A stretch of DNA of 64,000 bases from Dermanyssus gallinae (GCA_003439945.1 QVRM01002050.1:136501-200500), one strand, 5' to 3'. Numbered from the stretch's first letter, positions 30,840 through 41,522 are shown. Made by a program: numbers and translations. Notes: generated by a model not told the origin, from the letters alone.

Positions 30840-31603
30840 GGAACTGCCTGGGGGGTGATGGGGAGGGGGGTGAGGGGTAGGGGGAAAGGGGTGGGGAGGA
30901 AAGCGCTTGCTAGCCCGGGTCCGAGGATGTGTTGCGATACGTGATGGTGTGTTCCTGTGTTGAGATATAGCGATTTAAGTTTTCCGATGTGTGGGTTTGA
31001 GAGCCCGTTTTCCGTCGTTTCCAGACGTTGGGTTCCGGAATTGGCCGCTCCTTATTTATAACGCTTCTTCCAAGGCAAAGGGTCTTCGTTGTCGAAGACC
31101 GCCTCGAAAAATTTGCTTCTGTTGTTCCTATACTTTGTCAAAGGTGCTCTCCAGTGTCCCTTCCGCGGCCCGTGGCGGCCGAACAGGTGTATATAAGCTC
31201 GATGTTACTGAGCTACAGCGGGCGGGTCGTTTGCCGGCGTTTGGTTGTAGTAGCTGCCGAGGATGGTCTCTCGTAGCAACAGCACGACTTCCGTGTGACC
31301 TGTTGGGGAAGGGTAGCTCACCTTGGCGGGAGGGACGCGTGACCACTCTCTCAAGTGTTTCGTACCTGTGGCGCCGCCCTGGTGGCCGGAATCTGCACTA
31401 GCTCCTGTCACTTCGCGTGCCACCGTCGTCGGTAGCGGATGCGTTTAGAGAGGCTCCTGTTCACTGTTCACTATCACGAAGGCTTGTCACTGAGTTCACT
31501 GGTTGTACACGGGATGTCGCGAAAAGTCACAATTATTCACCAAAATCTGCTTCGAGACGAACGGGAGCGCGTGACCGCACTCGACGACTGTCGGCAGACG
31601 ACT
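30840..31603 (-). other. Family II full-length leader (copy II-5)
   Basis: A non-coding leader of about 760 bp. A G-rich tract lies at 30845-30900. A weaker CTCF-like sequence (GCCGCCCTGGTGGC) lies at 31373-31386. The terminal 27-bp box is at 31564-31590, 13 bp from the end. No ORF is supported. Confidence 0.75.
31564..31590 (-). promoter_or_regulatory. 5'-terminal 27-bp box (family II copy)
   Basis: Identical to 11007-11033 in family III and at the same distance from the 5' end. It is a candidate initiator-containing promoter core. Confidence 0.65.
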
Positions 31604-31617
31604 TAACCTAACCTAAC
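31604..31617. repeat. Telomeric (CCTAA)n spacer
   Basis: TAACCTAACCTAAC lies between the II-5 5' end and the T-run (31618-31625) of family I copy I-4. The junction is AAC|T. Confidence 0.9.
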
Positions 31618-31680
31618 TTTTTTTTAAAATAATTTATACAAATAAGATTAAAATAATATACTTAAAAGGAGAACGGGGAA

Positions 31681-31795
31681 ATGCGTTTACGCAGACGACC
31701 TCACCACCGCAGCGTGGTCCATCGTGAGACCAAGTACTGTGGGACTCGAAGGCCAGAACTTAGTTGTGATACCAATGCCTTCCATACCCACTAAA
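31681..31795 (-). promoter_or_regulatory. Conserved 3'-UTR block set (family I)
   Basis: ATGCGTTTACGCA at 31681, GTACTGTGGGACT at 31734 and TACCCACTAAA at 31785. The family I UTR is otherwise unlike family II, so these blocks stand out. Confidence 0.6.
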
Positions 31796-31918
31796 CCCGT
31801 CTTCCCCGTAGCTTTGCCCGTCGGTCGCTATTTGCATTCCTTCAATGGGTTAGGCTGCGGGTACTCCTTATCTTTCTAGGCGCTGGACTCTTTTGCGCCG
31901 GCCTGGATTATTTTGGCC

Positions 31919-34900
31919 TCAAACATTTGTGTAAACTCTGGCAATCCGCTCCCGTTGTCTTTCCATAGTTTCTCTTACTTTCATGATGTACTCCGCCACG
32001 CGCGCTACATGTTGCCAGTTAGCTTCGCCTCTGAGCGCGAGCCCCATGAGGTTCTCGGGCGCAATTGTTGCACCTAGCGAGGACTCCAGTTGTCTTCTCT
32101 GCTCTTCGAACCGTGCGCATCTGAAAACGGCGTGCTCCGCCGTGTCGTCCTCTTCGCTGTCGCAAAGCACCCAGAGAGAAGAGGAGGCCCTGCGAAATCT
32201 ATGAAAGTAAGCTTGAAAGCAGCCGTGACCGCTCAGAACCTGCGATAGATGGTACGTCATCTGGCCGTGACCTCTTCCGTACCACCCGCGTACGTCTGGG
32301 ATCAGGCGCCTTGTCCACTCAGCCCCCTCCGTAACGCCGGCCTCCCAGTCCGTTATTAATGCCCCTGTTGCATGCTCATCTGTTGGCGCAATGTCGCTGT
32401 TGGCGTCTTCTTGCCTGCCCTGGCTCTCTCGCCATTTCTTGGCATGCGTCTTTATGGTCTCTTCCCACGGCGTGGCCCTGGCCAGAACAAGTGCCGCATT
32501 CGTGCTCACGGTTCGATACGACCGAGCCGTTCGTAAGGCCGCTCGGCGCTGTACCCTCTTCAGCTTCTTTCTTGTCCGCATGCCTCCGCGTTCCAGGGCC
32601 GTTGGACCCCACACCGGGGATGCGTAGAGCACAATTGAATCCGACACCATAGCCAGCAGCCTGCGGCGGCTCTCCCCGGCTCCTCCAAGTCTCGGCAAAA
32701 TTTTCGCCAGGTTCTGCGTTGCTTTTTCGGCTCGGGCAGTTACCGCATGTACGTGATCAACGAATGTCATTCCCTCGTCGAGGATCACCCCTAAGTACTT
32801 TGCCGTCGTCTTCGTGTGCGTTACAATTTCACCGTTAAGACGGATAGCTAGCTTCCTTATGCGTTTCCTTCCTTTCAGCAAGAGCGCTTCGGTTTTATGA
32901 GCGGCCAGCCGGAGCTGGTGTTGTTCCAACCACCGGCTAACTCTCATCAACGCCACCTCTGCCCTGTGCTCCAGTTCGGACGCCGTTTGTCCTCGAACTA
33001 CAACGGCGAGGTCATCGGCGTACGCCACCGTTATCGTTCCAGGCGGAAGGTCTTTCAGATGGAGAACACCATCGTATGCTATGTTCCACAGGACCGGCCC
33101 AAGAACCGAGCCTTGCGAAACACCAACCGTCATCGGCTTCTCCTTCCCTTCTGTTCCCCATAATAATATCCTAATAATAATAGTAGGTAATAGTCCTCTC
33201 GCTGAGGTAGTTCTCAATCACCCGTCGTAGGTAAGGCGAGATACCCTTCTTCCGTAGCGCATCTTTGATCGTCTCCCATGGCATTGAGTTGAAGGCATTG
33301 CTGATGTCTAGTAGAATCACCAGCACCGCCCCTCTTGTCTTTAAGGATTTCTGACGTTCCGCTTCAGCAGCGCTTATAATCCGTTCAATTGCCATCAAGG
33401 TGGACCGGCCATGGCGGAAGCCATACTGTTCCTCCGAAAGAAGGTTGTCCTCCTCCAGCTCCTTGGCCAGTCTGTTTGTGATGATCCTCTCAAACACCTT
33501 GCCTATCGTGCTCAGTAGACAGATGGGTCTAAGAGAGGAGGGGTCTCCGGGGGGCTTGCCGGGTTTAGGGATTAAGACCACCCTCGCCCGCTTCCACTCC
33601 ACAGGAAACCTTCCCCTTGCCAGGATTCCATCCGCCACCTTGCACAGGTAGCCTGGTGCCTCTTTACCAAGCACCTTGATCACCGAGGCCGGAATCCCGT
33701 CTGGACCCGGGGCCTTGCCACCTGTTTTCGACGTGGCCGCAATTATCTCCTCTGTCGTTACCAGCGGTGGTAAAGGAATATCTTCTTCTTTTTTGCCGCT
33801 TCCGTCGCTGTCGTCTTGAGTGGCATCGGGGAATAATTTAGCGATGGCCGCCTCCTGCTGCTCTTCGCTAGAGCGTGAGTGCAACGACGAACTCATCGCC
33901 TTTAGCTTGCCTGTGACAAGCTTGTACCCAAGCCCCCACGGGTGGGTCTCAACTTCATCGCTCAAGGCTCGCCGCGACCGCTCCCTGCTCTTCTTGATGA
34001 GCCACTTGAGGCTCCTACGGGCGGTTCTAAGCTGTTCTAGCTTTCTTTGGCAATCAATTTCGCTGGAGTTGCTGCCCAGTGCGATGGCTCGGGCGTACGT
34101 CCTGCGAGATTTCATGCACCAGCGCCTGGCTTCCGCAATTTCCCGCATCCACCAGTACTTCGGTGCCCGTTTTATTGCTACGGCTTTCTGATCTGCTGGT
34201 CGTCCCTGCTTCATTGCAAGCCTCGCGCGTGATACTCATTAGTTCTTCCGGCGTGGCACCATTTTTCCCTCCGAGTCTCTGGCGAATTCTGCTTCTGAAA
34301 ACCTCTTCATTGATTTTCCTTCACGTGATGTTGCCGGGTACTGGCGTTTCTGCCTCCCTCTAAGAGGCTCCGACTCGAAACGAAATGTATCGGTGGTCGC
34401 TGAGAGTCTCGACGTCAACGAGTACCCTCCAGTCTTCCAGCCTTACGTTTTCCGAGTACATCGTGACGTCTACAACTTGATCCCTGACCCGTTGTCCGCA
34501 GGAAGGTTGGCTCAGAGCCCTCGTTGGCGACCACCAGTCCGGCAGACGACGCCCAGTCCGACAGGTCGTGCCCCCTGTGATCCTAAAGAGCCGCGCCCCA
34601 CTGCGGAGACTTTGCGTTGGAATCGCCGGCAACTATCAATGGAATTCTTATGCTTGTCATTTTCGCCGTGAGGCTATCCAGGAAGGTTTGAAACTCCTCG
34701 ATCGGCCTATTCGGAGAGAAGTAACAGCTAAGAATGGTCTCCCCGCTCTGAAGGGTGACCCATGCTGCTCCATCAATGCTTCCAAATGCTGCAACCCTTA
34801 TGGCTTTATTTGCAACCCAGATGGCTGCGTCTCCCCTCCCGTTAACCAACCAGCCTCTAGAGCCGGCGAGCGCCCTGTTTGGTTCTGAGACAAGGCACAC

Positions 34901-34999
34901 GTCGACCCCCAGAGAGCAGGCCGTCTGTTCGAGGAGGTCATGAGCCGCAGCGCACCTATTCAAGTTGACTTGTAGTATCAGCTTGGGCTTCTGGGTCAT
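31919..34999 (-). pseudogene. ORF2 endonuclease-RT, family I copy I-4 (frameshifted)
   Basis: It starts at Met 34999 (MTQKPKLILQVNLNRC). The endonuclease carries CLVSEPN, IVAGDSN and LSDHRYISF across two frames (34583-34999 and 34360-34632). The RT first half is 33171-34214 (GKAPGPDGIPASV, RPICLLSTIGKVFERI, QYGFRHGRSTLMAIE, LVILLDISNAFNS). The second half is 31919-33217 (GVSQGSVLGP with Ser replacing the usual Pro, and VAYADDLAVVV). An AT-rich insertion (TAATAATA-like) near 33165-33190 separates the halves. In the C-terminal zinc motif the first Cys is Trp (WVLC...H...C); copy I-5 keeps CLLC. It is dead, but it gives the best view of family I ORF2. Confidence 0.88.
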
Positions 35000-37228
35000 T
35001 TTCAGTGATCAGCATTCTGTCTTCCTCCTCAAGTTCCAGAGCAGACGCCTCCTTCTGCGAGGGTTTTGCTCCAGAGGTAACGTATGTGAAGCCTCCTGAC
35101 TCCATCATTTTCCTCTCCTTTGATGCTGCCGCAGCGCCCGCTTGCTCTTCCTTTCGGGCTGCCGCTCGGCTAGTGCGAAGCTCCGTTGTGTACAGCCTGT
35201 ACACCTCGCAGGCCATCGACCCGACCCCGTGCTCCGTCTTCTTGCATAGGGGGCAGCACTTGATGTTCTTGCAGGTCTTTGCTGTGTGACCAGCCTTTCC
35301 GCAGTTGAAGCACAAGCGCTCCCCCTGCTGCTTCTTTTCAGGGCAGTGCTTTGCGAGGTGCCTGGCTTCAGGCAGTCGTTACATAGTCTCGGCTTGACGG
35401 TCTCGCGGATGGCGCATCGGCCCCAACCGAGGTTCACCCTGCCAGCTTTGAGAAGCTTCTCCAAGCTTTTACGGTCAGCGCGGATCGCAATGCAGCGTTT
35501 CCCCGCGTGGTTGATTCGCGGTTCGTCTACCTCGAGATCCGTGTGCCTGCCTCCGCCAAGCAGTTTCCGCAACTCGGCATCGGCCTTCTCCTTTGTGACA
35601 CTAGTGTCTACCGCGTGAATGATCAGGTTCGCCCTGATCAGACGGGCCTTTGCCACTACGTTGATGGCTGCCGCATCGCGTATTTTATACATAAGGGCCT
35701 CGCACCCTCCCGCCTGGGTCTCCCTGACAACAATGACAATGTCTTCGCTGTCCCTGGCTTTAGAGGTAGCCTGGATTACTACTCCGCCTACCTCCCCAGG
35801 GTTCACCTTTTCTTGCAGGGCCTTGACCTTGTCGCTGTACAGGTCGCCCTCTTTGTTCTCAATGACGAGGGTGCTTGTACGGGTGCTGTTAACCGTGCCA
35901 TTCCCTTTTTTCCGAGGCTGTCGCCGCTCTTCTCGGTTATCGTCCTGGGTAGCTTCGTCTTTTCCGCTACGCTGTTTCTTATCCCTCGCAAACACCTCTC
36001 CTATGCAGCCTTTTTTGGCGTGAGCAACCTCAACAATCTTCTTTGCTTTGGTTAGTGCCAGGCCTGTTGGAAAAGTGTACATAATTGTGCGTTTCTCCTC
36101 GTTTCCTTCTTGTACTGCTGTTGCGTCCCGTGCGATTCCAAACAGTTTGGCGGTCATCGCAAAGACTTCTTCTGGGTTGTGCCCATTAGTCTTCCCGATG
36201 ACCAGTGTGCGGGGACGCGGCGGTTCCTCGATGTGGTCTCCGTCGTCTAGTTCAGTGGACATCAGCTCTACGGGGTCTTGCGCCTTTATGATGACAATCT
36301 GACCCGTTTTCAGTTTTGGGCCCCCTTCCTTGGCGTATCTGTGGACAGCTGGGAAAGCCGTTCCCAGCTTCTGGAGAGTCTCCCTTTCGCTGTCCTCCTC
36401 TTGCTCGCTGAGCAGTACCACCTTTGGGACTAAGGTTCGTACGAGGCCTTTCTTCACAATTTTAGTATTGAGGTAGGCTCCTTTGGGCCACTCCCGGTCT
36501 AGCAAACCGGTGATGTCGCCGTCGCCATTGCTGGCACGAAGGATCGCTTCCCGAGTAGCCAAGATATTCTCCTTCTCAAGGCGCGCCTTTCTCTGCTCCG
36601 GGCTTTCTTGTAGTAACAGAAGTTTTTCTGTGGCCATCCTCAGTTTTTCCTCTAGTTCCGTGATGCGCGCCTGTCCGTCTTGTGGGAGGTCGCTCGGTTG
36701 GAGGTGAGAAGTGACAGACGTCTCTCGAAGCTTACGGTTTTCGACCTCAGCAGTTGCGAGTTGAGCTTTGAGCTTCTCCACCTCTGAGTTATTTGCTTCT
36801 ATAGTCATTGCATATTCCTCCAGCATGTTTAGTAGCTTCCTCTCAGACGTTTTTGTTGTTTGGATCATTAGCTCGGTTCTGCGAAAGAGACTATCCACGT
36901 TCTCAGTGGCTAGCAATTTCAAGCCGTGGAAGGCAGTTTTAAAGGACGGAGCCGATACTTCCGTCCATGATTTTGCCTCTCTGACCAGGGCCTTTATCTC
37001 GACCATCACATTTTTGAACTTGTGAGCGTCCATGTCCACGCGTGCAAACATTTCAATGAACCTGTCCAATTGTTGTGTAATTTTTACCTCTAGCTCACCA
37101 GCTTTCTTCTCTGTCACCTCTCTGGTGAGAGGTGTGGCAGTCTTCGGTTTCTTTTCTTCTAAGGCAGCGCCGGCCGGGGAAGTGGGCTTTCTCTTGTTTC
37201 CACACCTCTGCCCGTCCTCTTTTTCCAA
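34956..37228 (-). pseudogene. ORF1 gag-like protein, family I copy I-4 (one frameshift; N-terminus deleted)
   Basis: The open frame 35105-37228 includes two coiled-coil-like stretches (around 36650-36850) and the RNA-binding middle shared with I-1. A missing base in the first knuckle near 35362 (LKPGTSQ for LKPGHLA) shifts the frame; the remaining knuckles CFNCGKAGHTAKTC and CPLCKKTEHGVGSMAC continue in 34956-35315. Upstream of 37228 the ORF1 start is damaged: compared with I-3 (19370-19555) about 185 bp between two AGCT copies is deleted at 37322, removing the usual N-terminus. The stop overlaps ORF2 by 44 nt. Confidence 0.87.
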
Positions 37229-37867
37229 ACCTTTATTTGTCGTTGTATGTTCATCCTCCCGCGACGTTTTCAGTGCAGGGAGGTCTTCCCTCTGCGTGCG
37301 GTCCTTGGCTGGGGCTGATAAGCTTTTTTGTTGTTTTCTTCCATTTTAGGTCGTTTCGTCGATTTAGGGACTTAACGGTCTTTGGCCGTCTACCATTGCG
37401 GCGTGGTGTGGAGGTGACTCACAGCTTAGGGTTTCGGGGAATCATGGCCTCGGCAATGCACCCCGGTTAACACACTGTTAGGTCCCATCCGGTCGCCAAC
37501 CGGCGTAACAGTGGTCTCGGGATTTACAGCGGATGATAGGGCAGCCAGGTTGGGGTAGGCTACTCCCTCCCGGGCCCCTGTACTATCCGTCGGCCCGCGT
37601 GCCCCACGGTTTTAGAGCTGTACCCTTGGTCCCCGAGCCTTGGCCGTGTTCACCGCCTCCTTCGCTGTGGCAGAGCGGTCCGGTGATCCGTTGGACCCTC
37701 CGTGCCTCACGCCCGTTGGGGCTACAAGCAGCCCTCTTCCGCGCGAGAGAGCACCTGTTTTGGTCCGCGCCGGGTACTTTATATCTCCGGTACCCGCCAT
37801 ATCTGGCGAGCATTCCCCTATCCGCCACCTGGGGACGCGCCCAGTAGGAGGTTAGTACTTCCCTGGG
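37229..37867 (-). other. Family I leader (copy I-4)
   Basis: A non-coding leader matching 2561-3099. The terminal ~60 bp (CCACCTGGGGACGCGCCCAG and onward) is nearly identical in I-1 and I-4. No shared 27-bp box is found, so family I has a different 5' end from families II and III. Confidence 0.8.
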
Positions 37868-37948
37868 AACCTAACCTAACCGAACCGAACCTAACCTTAT
37901 CTAATCTAACCGAATCTAACCGAACCTAACCGAACATAACCGCACCGA
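37868..37948. repeat. Degenerate telomeric tract (CCTAA with CCGAA/TCTAA variants)
   Basis: About 16 pentamer units lie in register. CCTAA alternates with CCGAA, TCTAA and CATAA forms. It is the longest telomere-like run in the window and sits between I-4 and the T-run (37949-37959) of II-6. Confidence 0.88.
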
Positions 37949-38054
37949 TTTTTTTTTTTATGTGAGGTTAGGGGAAACATGCTTTACGCACACCCAGCGC
38001 AGATGGTAGGCGCTTGGGTAGTGTGGGACTTCTCGTTGTTGTTGAGGTTACCCA
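37949..38054 (-). mobile_element. Family II 3'-UTR stump II-6
   Basis: The poly(A) and first ~95 bp of a family II 3' UTR, including blocks 1 and 2 and the start of block 3 (TTACCCA). It is cut at 38054, where a plus-strand LINE 3' end begins. Confidence 0.85.
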
Positions 38055-38224
38055 TATAAAACCACCAAAATGTATTGCAAGACTCGAAACTATCAATAAT
38101 ATGTTCGCCTGGCGTGTAGCCAGAGAATCGCACAACAAGGCGGCATTCTGGGCGTCATTGCCTACCTAGTCTCCTTTTCCACCCTTTATTTGGCAAATAA
38201 AGGCGCTTTCTATTCTATTCTTAT
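38055..38224 (+). mobile_element. CR1-like LINE 3'-end fragment
   Basis: The last ~37 codons and 3' UTR of a LINE. Its end (AATAAAGGCGC then TTTC(TATTC)n) resembles the end of the LINE at 42963-47965 (AATAAAGGTGCGTTTG), so the two are related. It is 5'-truncated, as is typical of LINE insertions, and sits between family II UTR and telomere-like repeats. Confidence 0.75.
38059..38169 (+). pseudogene. LINE ORF2 C-terminal remnant
   Basis: The frame reads ...RLETINNMFAWRVARESHNKAAFWASLPT-stop. The NNMFAWRVAR block matches NNMFSWRMAR at the end of the LINE ORF2 at 47.8 kb. It is a fragment with no catalytic motif. Confidence 0.7.
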
Positions 38225-38275
38225 CGAACCTAACCGAACCTAATCTAATCTAACCAAACCTAACCGAACATAACC
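38225..38275. repeat. Degenerate telomeric tract
   Basis: CGAACCTAACCGAACCTAAT-type units with the same CCGAA and TCTAA variants as 37868-37948. It is followed by the T-run (38276-38281) of II-7. Confidence 0.88.
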
Positions 38276-38300
38276 TTTTTTATGTAAAGTTCGGGGAAAA

Positions 38301-38380
38301 ATGCTTTACGCACACCCAGCGCAGATGGTTGGCGCTTGGGTAGTGTGGGACTCCTCGTTGTTGTTGAGGTTACCCACGAA
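38301..38380 (-). promoter_or_regulatory. Conserved 3'-UTR block set (family II)
   Basis: ATGCTTTACGCAC at 38301, GTAGTGTGGGACT at 38340 and TACCCACGAAA at 38371. Confidence 0.6.
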
Positions 38381-38544
38381 AAAAACCTACTCCTCACTTT
38401 CTCCCCCAGAGCTCGGTACTGTTCCCCAGTTCATCAAGGCTGAGGGGGGAGCCGTCTGCTCTACCTGCTGGTCCTGGCCTGGGAGCCCTGGGGGGTCGCG
38501 GTTGTTCTTTGCGCTGTTCCGCTAAAGGCGGATCTTCTCTTCTC

Positions 38545-41118
38545 TTATTTTTGTGTCTTCTCCCTCATGATGTGGTCTAGGAATTGGGCTCCATCTTTCC
38601 ATGCCTGTGCTGAGATCATCATTTCGGTGATGATTGTTTTCGTGTCAGAGCCCGAGAGCCGATATGATGTGGCCCTTCTCGCCGCAGAGAGCCCCGAGCA
38701 ATGTGCGATTGGGTGGTCGACATCGTCCGGTACTTCCTCGGTGCATAGTGTGCATATGTCTGTGGGTGATTTACCAATCCTTAGCATGTAGGTCTGAAAT
38801 TGGCCGTGCCCTGTCACCGCCTGAGTGGCGTAATATGACAGCGGCCCTTGTCCCGGACCATTGTACCACTTGTCCAGGTCGCCGATGAGGCCGCGGGTCC
38901 ATTCCGCTCGTGTTGATAGCCCGTCCCATTCTTTCTTCCATTCTCGCATTGCCGCCTCTTTGCCCGTGTTGTAGTCCATGCGTCCGTCCAGTCGTGTGGC
39001 GCTGCGTTGTCCCGCGAGGATGTCCCAGGGGATCATTCGGGCCATTACTAGCACTGTTTTCGTGCTTAGGGTTCTGTACGCTCTACTGGCCCGTAGTGCG
39101 ACTGCGCGCTGTGCTGTCTGCAGGAGCTGTCTGTTTCGTATGGTGCGGAGGGCCATGTTTGCCCATACTGGGGCTGCGTATAATGCGGTGGATTCCGCTG
39201 CTGTGGCCAGTAGCATCCTCTTCTGTTGGTCCGCGCCTCCTGATCTTGGCAGTATTCTGGCGAGCGCTCTCGCGATTGCGTGGACCTTCGTCGACACGGC
39301 CGTAATATGGGCTCTACCCGTCAGGTCTGTGTCGAGGGTGACTCCCAGGTACTTTGCTGTCTTGGACACTGTGATCGGGTGTCCTTCCAACACTAGTCGT
39401 ATGCCCCGGGTGCGTTTCCGTTCCGTCAGGTATATAGCTTCTGTTTTCTCCGGGGCGAGGCGCAACTGGTTTTGCTTCATCCATCGGGAGACGCGGTCCA
39501 TGGCGTCGTTTGCTACGACTTCTAGCATGGTCTCGTGTTTGGCCTTAATGATCATGGCTAGGTCGTCCGCGTATGCTAGCATTTCTACGCCTTCGGGGAG
39601 GTTCTTCAGGCATAAGACGTCGTCGTATACCAGATTCCAACGTGTCGGTCCTAAAATGGATCCCTACGGGACTCCTGCGGTGATATGTATGGTTCCGTGA
39701 TTCGTATGGAGGCGCCGGTCGCTCAGGTATGACGTTATGATACGTATGAGGTACGGAGGTATGTGACGTCGCCTCAAACTGCTTATGATGTTCTCCCAGC
39801 TAGCGCTGTTGAACGCGTTCTTGACGTCGAGTAGAACTAGTAGGACGTATTGTCGTGTTTTCAGTGTCGCTAAGGACCCCTGCCCCGCCGCGGTTAGGAT
39901 CCTTTCGATTGGGTCAAGAGTTGTGTGCCCTTTTCGGAACCCATGCTGTTTGGGCGACAACGCTCCTGTGACCTCGATCGCCTCCGCTAGTCGAGTCTGT
40001 ATTATATTCTCGAAGAGCTTCCCTATGGTGTCGAGTAGACATATCGGTCTATAGCTTCCAGGGGTGGCTTTAGGTATCAGCGCCAGATACGACGTTCTCC
40101 AGGCTGGCGGGAAGATGCCTTCGCAAAGTATTTTTGTTGCTATTTCCGCGAGCGTTTTGGGATACTTTCTGGCCACCATCCTGACCACCTCGGGTGGCAC
40201 TCCGTCAGGGCCCGGCGCTTTGCCAGGTGTGAGGCGTTCGGCGGCGTTGAGTACCTCTTCTATTGTCTCCGCGGGTATGTCGTCTATGTCGATATCGGGT
40301 AGTGTGATTATGTTGGTGAGTTGTTGTGGGGTCAGTGTAGGTCTGTTGTTATTAGGGAGGTTTGCCGCGAGGTGTTTCCTGAGTTTAGTTGTATCTATGT
40401 GTCTCATCTGCCAGGTCCTTCTAGTGGGGGGTGGCTGTGGAGTTGCTCCGTCGTAGTTGTATAATATGTATTGATGGTCGCTTAGTGTTTCCGCGTCTGT
40501 GGCGACCTGCCAGTCGCTTACCAGATAGAGGGAAGTGTCGTTTACTAATGTAAGATCTATGTGTGATTCCTGGTGACCTCGGATAAAGGTCGGGGAGTTG
40601 CCGTCGTTGATTACAGTTAGTGAGAAGGAAGCTAGCCAGTCTAGTAGGAGGGTGCTCCGACGGGAGGCTTTGCGGGAGCCCCACAGAGGGTGTGCGGAGT
40701 TTAGGTCTCCTGTGAGGAGGAGTCGGTGTGGTTTGAGGGAGCTAATGAGGTCTGTAAGTGAGGTCAGATATTCATTAAACTGTTCCGGTGTGCGATTTGG
40801 TGAGAAGTAGCCGGATACTATGTATGATCTTTTGCCTAGGTGGACCCAGGTGTATCCCGGCCCCGATCCGTGGTCTGAGATGGGAACCTCGGGGTCCCGG
40901 CCCGTCCACCATATAGCTGTATCCGCTGTTGGATCTGTGTAGTGGTTTGCGCGGGTTTGTGCTAGATGTATGTTCGGTTCTGTTATGAGACATATAGCTA
41001 TTTGGTGTTCGTGTACGTATGCGTGTAATGCGTCGTGTGCGGCCCGGCATCTATTTAGGTTGATATGTAGTACTTTCATTTTGTAGTGTTTTTTGTTCGT
41101 TTGTGGACTGTCGTCCAT
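38545..41118 (-). pseudogene. ORF2 endonuclease-RT, family II copy II-7 (single nonsense codon)
   Basis: One continuous frame of 858 codons from Met 41118, with a single stop: a TAG at 39664-39666 replacing Gln in the GVPQGS motif. The endonuclease has LHINLNRCRAAHDAL, LITEPN, LTGDLNSAHPLWGS and LSDHQYI. The RT has GKAPGPDGVPPEVV, RPICLLDTIGKLFENI, QHGFRKGHTTLDPI, LLVLLDVKNAFNSA and LAYADDLAM. The zinc motif CTLC...HPIAHC is intact. The linker between endonuclease and RT lacks the Arg-rich segment (RRRKGRRRSQPWW) seen at 22.8 kb, an in-frame deletion. The overlap with ORF1 is 43 nt. It is the least decayed family II ORF2. Confidence 0.9.
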
Positions 41119-41383
41119 CCGGGTTCTGTTTCTGTTGCTGGTTCCGTCGCCATTGTTGTTGTAGGAGGGGTGTTGTTGTTGGTGTCTTCTATAGTTCTGG
41201 TTTCATGTGTTTGGGATAAGGTGTGTTGTGCGTTCGTTGTTTTGTTAAGGGTGTCTTCTTGCACACGTGATGCATTTCATTTCGGCCGATTTGCATTCTC
41301 TTGTTCTGTGACCCTGCTTCCTGCAGCGCAGGCACAGGTTGCCTTCTACTGTTTTTTTCGACGAGCATGAGTCCGCCCGATAG
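41076..41383 (-). pseudogene. ORF1 C-terminal remnant, family II copy II-7
   Basis: It ends GWTTVHKRTKNTTK with the usual overlap on ORF2. Upstream only part of the knuckle region remains, around CRKQGHRTREC. A deletion at 41260 removes the third knuckle, and the frame is lost before 41383, where leader sequence joins. Confidence 0.75.
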
Positions 41384-41454
41384 GGGTGTTGTTCCGGGTC
41401 CGAGGTTGTGCCGTAGTGTGTGGTAGTGAGTTCCTGTGTTGAGACGACTTTGGG

Positions 41455-41487
41455 AACCTAACCTAACCCAACCTAATCTAACCTAAC
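41455..41487. repeat. Telomeric (CCTAA)n tract, most proximal in the window
   Basis: Six to seven units with CCCAA and TCTAA variants, followed by the T-run (41488-41495) of I-5. The junction is AAC|T, the same phase as I-4. Confidence 0.9.
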
Positions 41488-41522
41488 TTTTTTTTATAAC
41501 TTTTAAAGAAGAGTAGTCGGGA

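Larger units (their letters stand above)
27392..31603 (-). mobile_element. Family II element II-5 (5' part intact, 3' part replaced)
   Basis: RT core, endonuclease, ORF1 and complete leader, ending at a 5' terminus that abuts CTTAACCTAACC at 31604. The distal end is fused to family I ORF1 at 27392. It is the only family II copy here with a complete 5' end; that end carries the 27-bp box shared with family III. Confidence 0.88.
31618..37867 (-). mobile_element. Family I element, near-complete copy I-4
   Basis: About 6.25 kb: poly(A) 31618-31625, 3' UTR to 31918, ORF2, ORF1 and leader, with a 5' terminus CCCAGGG at 37867 next to CCTAA. It is complete in layout but carries several frameshifts and one internal deletion at the ORF1 start. 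Confidence 0.92.
38276..41454 (-). mobile_element. Family II element II-7 (internally deleted)
   Basis: Poly(A) 38276-38281, 3' UTR, nearly open ORF2, a short remnant of ORF1 (41076-41383) and about 70 bp of leader ending TTTGGG at 41454 before CCTAA. Most of ORF1 and the leader are deleted. Confidence 0.88.

Noticed and set aside
37868..37948. Terminal telomere array itself
   Set aside because: Only about 80 bp and degenerate, with elements on both sides. It is an internal tract, not a chromosome end.
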